Assembly (NCBI RefSeq): GCF_021654455.1
Contig: NZ_AP024276.1
Span: 1,364,001 to 1,428,000, forward strand
Direction of reading: 5' to 3'
Source of the DNA: Streptococcus parasuis
GTDB taxonomy: Bacteria; Bacillota; Bacilli; Lactobacillales; Streptococcaceae
Length of the DNA stretch: 64,000 nucleotides
Position 1 is the first letter of the stretch; each line of letters starts with the position of its first letter. Made by a program: the position numbers and the translations under genes. The notes beneath the pieces were generated by a model, which was given only the letters and a program-made list of their open reading frames with translations, did not search any database and was not told the DNA's origin. Of the stretch, positions 63,379-64,000 are shown piece by piece.

Positions 63379-64000
63379 CCTTTTCTCCTCTCAAAATCTT
63401 TAATGTTTGTAAAGCAAGTTGAGTGTAAATCTCTGAGGCTTTTGAGAGCGGTTCAGGTGAAACTTGAAACTTTGGATGATGATTTGGGTAGGTTATCCCT
63501 GTTCCAATCTGCCAATAAACACCTGGAATTTTCTCTTGATAAAAAGCAAAGTCCTCACCTCCAAGATTCTGCTTTGGCACTTCTACATTCAATCCTGCTT
63601 GTTTAGCAATTTCACTGATTACTTCAACCCATTTAGGATGATTTCGTGTGGCAGGTGGACCTTTTATCCAATCAATCGAATAGTCAACATTGTATGCCAT
63701 AGCAATATGGCTAACAATATCATAAAACCGTTGTTTAAAAAGTTTTCGTTCGCTTGCTTTAAGAGTACGAATTGTTCCCTCAACTGTGGCGCGTTCAGGT
63801 ATAACATTCCAAGTACTTCCAGCTTGAACATGAGTAAGACTCAATAAACTAGATTGAAAAGGATCACTATTTCGACTAACAATTGTTTGTAGTGACTGAA
63901 TTAATGCACCTACAGCTACAATTGGGTCCTTACTAAGTTCTGGTTTTGCAGCATGTGATCCTATCCCTTTCAGATGTATTTTAAAACGATCTACTGCACC
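63371..64000 (-). CDS. M20-family amidohydrolase, partial (N-terminus outside window)
   Basis: The C-terminal 209 residues of an N-acyl-amino-acid amidohydrolase. Visible are the dimerisation-domain start FKIHLKGIGSHAAKPELSKD, LTHVQAGSTWNVIPERATVEGTIRT, and the metal ligand region LGGEDFAFYQEKIPGVYWQIG with NHHPKFQ. Such enzymes free amino acids from N-acyl forms and often sit with MetNIQ transporters, suggesting uptake and deacylation of an acylated amino acid. The frame stays open to the window edge. Confidence 0.9.
   Translation of the reverse strand, partial: GAVDRFKIHLKGIGSHAAKPELSKDPIVAVGALIQSLQTIVSRNSDPFQSSLLSLTHVQAGSTWNVIPERATVEGTIRTLKASERKLFKQRFYDIVSHIAMAYNVDYSIDWIKGPPATRNHPKWVEVISEIAKQAGLNVEVPKQNLGGEDFAFYQEKIPGVYWQIGTGITYPNHHPKFQVSPEPLSKASEIYTQLALQTLKILRGEKDD

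Overview
The window is a low-GC Firmicute chromosome whose gene content and order point to Streptococcus suis or a very close relative. The evidence is pneumococcus-like synteny (upp-clpP-ylbG-livJHMGF), an msm/aga/gtfA/dexB sugar locus, a PavA-type RqcH, a permuted streptococcal PstS, a BOX-like repeat and streptococcal IS families. It is mostly core metabolism, heavily peppered with insertion sequences: two identical ISL3-type copies, one IS1634-type, two IS110-type, and an IS630-Spn1-like element nested inside one IS110. No rRNA, tRNA, CRISPR array or prophage was seen.

Layout. 1-1130: a tryptophan-transporter binding protein (cut by the window edge) behind a T-box leader, with a perfect CodY box upstream. 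1234-2895: rqcH. 2915-4330: ISL3 copy 1, inserted in the convergent rqcH/phoR terminator. 4305-10650: a leftward pstSCAB-phoU-phoBR operon behind a tandem Pho-box-like motif. 10804-13918: budA, a TPR protein and an AI-2E-type exporter. 14044-18450: a 6-phosphogluconolactonase-like gene, a small protein, a HAD phosphatase, a relBE module, a possible antisense-RNA/micro-ORF locus, and enolase. 18600-21068: a YueI-family gene whose end was duplicated (101 bp) by an IS1634-type element. 21299-23183: glycerate kinase and a Gph-like phosphatase. 23355-26935: IS110 copy 1, a dispersed repeat, ISL3 copy 2 and a hairpin array.

26936-36242: branched-chain amino-acid transporter livJHMGF with two CodY boxes, ylbG, clpP with a CtsR box, then an IS110 split by an IS630, then upp. 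36426-45848: the raffinose/melibiose/isomaltooligosaccharide locus (msmR opposite aga-msmEFG-gtfA-dexB), with a cre site and no local ATPase gene. 45880-48133: metB/malY transsulfuration pair. 48332-50111: a small membrane protein and murE. 50267-54042: a siderophore/ferric ABC importer. 54061-57447: glutathione-peroxidase-like protein, rsuA, glutathionyl-hydroquinone reductase and nagB. 57572-59280: a 55-aa membrane protein, queA and argR. 59323-60785: an MFS transporter behind what looks like a PyrR attenuator. 60856-64000: an M20 peptidase (partial) with a metNIQ-type ABC transporter.

Regulation is the richest theme. The sequence shows a T-box, four CodY-box matches, a CtsR box, Pho boxes, a cre site, NagR-like operators and a PyrR-type leader. 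Three promoters place the -10 hexamer exactly six bases from an ATG, which predicts leaderless mRNAs. Three 104-bp BOX-like repeats differ in sequence but keep their stems by compensatory change.
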